From positions 1 to 16,816 of the forward strand of contig CAMPAF010000028.1 in NCBI GenBank assembly GCA_946631535.1: a stretch of DNA of 16,816 bases. The letters are read 5' to 3'. Below are positions 13,758 to 16,816 of the stretch, piece by piece. The notes beneath the pieces are model-generated. The model was not told where the DNA came from. It did no database searches and saw only the letters and a list, made by a program, of their open reading frames with translations. Source of the DNA: an uncultured Verrucomicrobiota bacterium (lineage in GTDB: Bacteria > Verrucomicrobiota > Kiritimatiellia > RFP12 > UBA1067). Positions within the stretch are counted from its first letter, which is position 1; each line of letters begins with the position of its first letter. A program made the position numbers and the translations under genes.

Positions 13758-16052
13758 ATGAACCGTGCGTCCGTCATCGCGTGGAGCTTGCTGGCCGGAA
13801 GCGTCTTCGCGGCCGAGCCCGCATTTGACACGCTGATCGCGCACCGGGGCGAGTCGGTGGACGCGCCGGAGAACACGTTGCCCGCGTACCGGATGGCGGT
13901 CGAGCGCGGGTTCGGGTTCGAGTGCGACGTCTACCTCTCGTCCGACGGGCGCGTGTTCACGTTCCACGACACGACGCTCACGCGCACGACGGGCGGCGCG
14001 AACACCAACGCCTGCGGCGACGTGAGCTGGGACGTGATCTCGCAGCTGGACGTCGGCAGCTGGGGCCAGTGGGCGGGATCCCAGTACGCCGGCACGCGGC
14101 CCGCGCTGCTGGAGGAGGTGCTGGAGCTGGCGCGGGACGGGCGGTACATCTACGTGGAGGTGAAGCCGGGCGCCGAAATCGTGCCGTACATCAAGGAGGT
14201 GTTCGAGGCGCAGGCGAACGCCACGCCGTCGAACGTCCTCTTCATCTCGTTCAACGAGTCGTCGTGCCGGGCGCTCAAGGAGCAGATGCCCGACTACAAG
14301 GTCTATTGGCTGAAGTCCGGCTCGATGACGGCGGCCAGCCTGATCGCGAAGCTCCAGTCGCTGGGCGTGGACGGCGTTGACTACGGCTACGACGCGAACA
14401 TCACCACCGCCGAATTCATCTCCGCCGTCCGGGCGGCGGGATTCGAGTTCCACGTGTGGACGGTCAACGCGCTCGACACGACGCTGGAGGCGTTCGCGCG
14501 CGGCGCGCAGACGGTGACGACGGACTGCGCGCAGAGCCAGCGCGACGCCTACGCCCGGCGGCAGGCGGTGGACGCGGCGGTCGCCGCCGCGCGGGCGGAC
14601 GGACATCGCTACGAGCCGCGCGACTACGTGCAGGACGGGCTGATCCTGCACCTCGACGGCATCCGAAACGTCGGGGCCGGGCGGGCGCACGACGGCGGCG
14701 CGGCGAACTGGATCGACCTCGCGTCGGGCAACGTGGCCACGTTCGTCTCCGGCGGCGACGCGAGCACCTGGATGGCGGACGGTTTTCGCTTCGGCGGCGC
14801 GACGTACGCCGAGCTGGCGAACCAGCTGAGCCTCACGAACACCGTCACCGTGCAGGTGGTGTGCGACGTGGACACGGCCGCGCTCGCCGGCACCACCACG
14901 TGGCCCACGCTCGCGGGCGCGGGCCGCGCCGACGCCTGCAACATCTACTACGACCAGAACAGCGGCGCCAATCGCCTGACGTTCAAGAACGCCGACGGCG
15001 GACATTGCCGATTCGCCAAGGACGCGTGGAAAGGTCGGTACGCGACGGCCGTGCGGAACGGCGGGACGAACTGGCTGACCCAGACGGCGCATCTCTTCGA
15101 AGGCGTGATGTCAACGACGACGAAGGGGAACATAGGGACGGCGACCTGGCGCGTGGGCAGCAGCGACGGGGGAAGCGGCGGATTCGCCGCGCGCTACCTG
15201 ACGGGCATCGTCAAGTGCGTGCGCGTGTACGACCGCGTGCTGACCGAGGAGGAGCTGGTGCGGAACAGGGTCGTCGACGAGGTGCGCTTCTTCGGCGCGC
15301 CGTCGGCGGACGCGCCCGGCGCGCGCAGAAGGGGGTACGGCGCGGGGGACTACGTGCGCGACGGGCTCGCGTTCCAGCTGGACGGTATCCGCAACGCGGG
15401 GGCGGACAGGCCGCACGACAACGCGGCGACGGCGTGGGTCGATCTTGCGGGCGGCAACGGCGCCACGTTCGGCTGCGCCAACGGCGGCACGAGCGGATGG
15501 ACGCGCGACGGCTATGCGTTCACCGAAGGCGGCGCGTTCGCCCGGCTGACGCGGGAGCCGGACTGGGGCCGGCGCGTGACGATCCAGATCGTGTGCGACG
15601 CCGGTGACGGCACGAGCAATTTTCCGACCTTGTTCGGCTCCACGAACGACTTCTGCAACATCTACACCTATTCGAACTCGCGGCGCATCTGCTTCAAGCC
15701 GCTCAACAAGTCGCGGTTCGAGATGTCGCCGTCGGGCTCCTGGGGCGGACGGTACGCGACGGCCATCTGGAACAGCGGCGCGTACACCATCTTTCAGGAC
15801 ACCGCGTTGCCGTCCGCCTGGATGGGAAGCGTGGCGACGAACGCCGCGTCGATCAGCGGGCGTCCGTTCTTCGTGGGCGGCGGGTACAAGGAGGACGAGG
15901 CGAGCTACGTGAACGCCCGCCGTCTTGAAGGCACGGTCAAGGCCGTGCGCGTGTACAGCCGCGTGCTGACGGAGGAGGAGCTGCGGTGGAACCGCCTCGT
16001 GGACGAACAGCGTTTCTTCGGCGACCCCGGCACGGTGTTCTTCCTGCGCTGA
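13758..16052 (+). CDS. Gene E: secreted glycerophosphodiester phosphodiesterase-LamG fusion with GT-tail
   Basis: A 764-residue protein with signal peptide MNRASVIAWSLLAGSVFA. Residues about 23-255 form a GDPD TIM-barrel domain with its catalytic and metal-binding residues: H29-R30 (IAHRGES), E38 (PENTLPAY), E55 and D57 (FECDVYL), H70 (FHDTTLTRTT), and E134/K136 (YVEVKPG). The family cleaves glycerophosphodiesters to glycerol-3-phosphate and an alcohol; a secreted member could act on phospholipid head groups or teichoic-acid-like polymers. Two LamG modules follow, starting with LDGIRN near residues 299 and 541 and each closing with RFFG. They resemble modules 2 and 4 of gene D. The protein ends FGDPGTVFFLR straight after the last LamG unit, without the linker domain seen in D. 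There is no Shine-Dalgarno and only 3 bases separate it from the gene D stop, so translational coupling is likely. No leader repeat precedes it. Confidence 0.9.
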   Translation: MNRASVIAWSLLAGSVFAAEPAFDTLIAHRGESVDAPENTLPAYRMAVERGFGFECDVYLSSDGRVFTFHDTTLTRTTGGANTNACGDVSWDVISQLDVGSWGQWAGSQYAGTRPALLEEVLELARDGRYIYVEVKPGAEIVPYIKEVFEAQANATPSNVLFISFNESSCRALKEQMPDYKVYWLKSGSMTAASLIAKLQSLGVDGVDYGYDANITTAEFISAVRAAGFEFHVWTVNALDTTLEAFARGAQTVTTDCAQSQRDAYARRQAVDAAVAAARADGHRYEPRDYVQDGLILHLDGIRNVGAGRAHDGGAANWIDLASGNVATFVSGGDASTWMADGFRFGGATYAELANQLSLTNTVTVQVVCDVDTAALAGTTTWPTLAGAGRADACNIYYDQNSGANRLTFKNADGGHCRFAKDAWKGRYATAVRNGGTNWLTQTAHLFEGVMSTTTKGNIGTATWRVGSSDGGSGGFAARYLTGIVKCVRVYDRVLTEEELVRNRVVDEVRFFGAPSADAPGARRRGYGAGDYVRDGLAFQLDGIRNAGADRPHDNAATAWVDLAGGNGATFGCANGGTSGWTRDGYAFTEGGAFARLTREPDWGRRVTIQIVCDAGDGTSNFPTLFGSTNDFCNIYTYSNSRRICFKPLNKSRFEMSPSGSWGGRYATAIWNSGAYTIFQDTALPSAWMGSVATNAASISGRPFFVGGGYKEDEASYVNARRLEGTVKAVRVYSRVLTEEELRWNRLVDEQRFFGDPGTVFFLR
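14832..14867 (+). repeat. 36-base exact match between gene E module 1 and gene D module 2 (copy in E)
   Basis: Partner of 10935-10970. The two sites are about 3.9 kb apart in the same orientation and in homologous reading frames, so they are also a possible site for deletion by recombination. Confidence 0.85.
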
Positions 16053-16069
16053 TCTCATGGCCGCAGGAA
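16041..16069. repeat. Inverted repeat spanning the gene E stop codon
   Basis: TTCCTGCG (16041-16048) and CGCAGGAA (16062-16069) are a perfect 8-base inverted repeat with a 13-base loop that contains the TGA stop. No T-run follows on the plus strand, so it is not a standard intrinsic terminator. It may slow decay of, or partly terminate, the transcript of the cluster. Chance occurrence is possible. Confidence 0.4.
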
Positions 16070-16150
16070 CGCAGCGATGCTTGGAGAAAAAAAGTCGGCT
16101 TCTTAGCGAATATAGCCGTAGGATCGCCGTTTGCAATCCTCGCCGGGTGT

Positions 16151-16179
16151 TTGCGGGAATCGGCTTGCTTTGCTATACT
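16151..16179 (+). promoter_or_regulatory. Promoter for the AAA-ATPase-like gene
   Basis: TTGCGG (16151-16156), 17-base spacer, TATACT (16174-16179), with TG one base upstream of the -10 box (extended -10). Transcription would begin near 16186, leaving a short leader with AAGGAG at 16189-16194. This separates the last gene from the secreted-protein cluster. Confidence 0.65.
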
Positions 16180-16208
16180 TTGCGCTGCAAGGAGACAGCG
16201 GCGCTTTC

Positions 16209-16816
16209 ATGGAAGAGGAAAAGAAGATCAAGTTCCCCACCACCGGGGTGTTCGACTTCCCGAGCCTGATACTCGGGGGCAAGGGCAAGTACGTCGACAA
16301 AACGGACTTGCTGTACAAACTTTGCAACGACGCGGACCAGCAGCTCTTCATCTCGCGTCCGCGTCGGTTCGGCAAGTCGCTCATGCTCTCCACGTTGCAG
16401 GCGATGTTCGAGGGGCGACGCGACCTGTTCAAGGGGTTTGCCATCGACTCTCTCCCGTGGGAAGGGTGGGAGACACCGTACCCGGTCTACAGCTTCACGA
16501 TGGCCAGCGCCGTTGGCGAGACATACGAACTGTTCATTGAGAGTTTGGCGAAACTTGTCAAGGGACTCTGCGCGCAGGCTGGCGTCCCATACGACGGGAC
16601 GGGTCCCGTTTCGGGACAGTTCGAAGATTTCCTCAAGGCCGCAATCAAGAAATCGCCGACTGGACAGATCGTCGTGCTAATCGACGAATACGACGAGCCC
16701 GTAGCAAAGTTCCTCGACGATCTCGACACGCTCAAGAAGGTGCGGTCAGTTCTGCACGACTTCTACGAGAAGCTGAAGATCTACTCCGGCTCGATCCGCT
16801 TCCTCCTGATGACGGG
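16209..16816 (+). CDS. AAA-ATPase-like protein (PF09820/DUF1703 type), 3' end outside window
   Basis: The first 202 codons are present and the frame is open to the window edge. The N-terminal region FPSLILGGKGKYVDKTDLL, the P-loop variant SRPRRFGKSL (K56, S57) and the Walker B strand QIVVLIDEYDEP (D159, E160) are the hallmarks of the AAA-ATPase-like family that usually carries a PD-(D/E)XK nuclease-type domain at the C-terminus (beyond this window). The family is widespread in gut anaerobes, often in many copies; its biological role is not settled, with suggestions ranging from DNA processing to defence. It has no signal peptide, so it is cytoplasmic and unlikely to belong to the secreted cluster. 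AAGGAG lies 14 bases before the ATG, farther than usual, but no in-frame start is closer. Confidence 0.85.
   Translation, partial: MEEEKKIKFPTTGVFDFPSLILGGKGKYVDKTDLLYKLCNDADQQLFISRPRRFGKSLMLSTLQAMFEGRRDLFKGFAIDSLPWEGWETPYPVYSFTMASAVGETYELFIESLAKLVKGLCAQAGVPYDGTGPVSGQFEDFLKAAIKKSPTGQIVVLIDEYDEPVAKFLDDLDTLKKVRSVLHDFYEKLKIYSGSIRFLLMT

Noticed and set aside
8628..15092. Very long open frames on the minus strand (8628-10847, 11112-12968, 13002-15092).
   Set aside because: They are opposite genes C, D and E, are arginine-rich low-complexity translations typical of GC-rich antisense frames, and show no domains, while the plus-strand genes have clear motifs throughout.
2297..16052. The C-terminal tails as PEP-CTERM/exosortase or LPXTG sortase signals.
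   Set aside because: There is no PEP or LPXTG motif, no transmembrane helix and no basic tail; only seven conserved residues.
16041..16110. Hairpin at the gene E stop followed by an A-run as a terminator.
   Set aside because: The run after the hairpin is A on the plus strand (16087-16093), not T, and is too far from the stem; it does not fit an intrinsic terminator on either strand.
16057..16269. A 70-residue frame from ATG 16057.
   Set aside because: It has no ribosome site, runs through the promoter and into the ATPase-like gene in another frame, and resembles no protein.

Overview
The window is one stretch of a GC-rich bacterial genome that is almost fully coding (eight genes; the two non-coding gaps are about 155 bases each). 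The mix of autotransporter-associated beta-strand (PATR) proteins, LamG-type lectin-fold arrays, a CE3-type SGNH esterase and short leaders of the 'aaccacgaaacacacg' type suggests the PVC group, most likely a Kiritimatiellota/Lentisphaerota-like gut or rumen bacterium. That placement is inference from gene style. No rRNA, tRNA or taxonomic marker gene is present.

Layout: (1) positions 1-1341, minus strand, 5' part of a secreted CE3-like SGNH esterase that runs off the window. (2) 1342-1494, a divergent promoter region. (3) 1495-2238, an exported thioredoxin-fold protein with a WCIWCK site. (4) 2297-16052, five co-directional genes for large secreted proteins: A (PATR beta-helix type, 877 aa), B (EF-hand loop + LamG + beta-sandwiches, 619 aa), C (PATR, paralogue of A, 882 aa), D (four LamG modules, 1376 aa) and E (glycerophosphodiester phosphodiesterase domain + two LamG modules, 764 aa). 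(5) 16053-16208, a gap with a good promoter. (6) 16209 to the end, 5' part of an AAA-ATPase-like (PF09820 type) protein.

The most striking feature is the junctions between genes, not any single gene. Genes A-D are each preceded by a copy of a ~45-base leader. Its core is three 9-base units (ACCACGAAA, CACACGAAA, TACACGAAA), and in A and B its end supplies the Shine-Dalgarno. A and B also share the nucleotide sequence of the leader and first half of the signal peptide although their mature proteins are unrelated. At the other end, all five secreted proteins A-E finish in the same kind of heptapeptide, G-T-x-hydrophobic(3)-K/R-stop (GTMLLIK, GTMLLIK, GTQILLK, GTALIVR, GTVFFLR), after unrelated domains. 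The thioredoxin protein has neither leader nor tail. The reading offered here is a family of secreted proteins built as 'leader + signal peptide / variable body / C-terminal tag', with conserved junctions that could serve as recombination points and a tail that could be a sorting or outer-membrane targeting signal. The sequence patterns are directly visible; the functions are inference.

Functionally the locus looks like an envelope or extracellular glycan/glycolipid interaction island: a deacetylase-type esterase, a phosphodiesterase tethered to lectin-fold modules, multi-LamG binders and beta-helix surface proteins, with a periplasmic thioredoxin-like protein upstream in the same direction.
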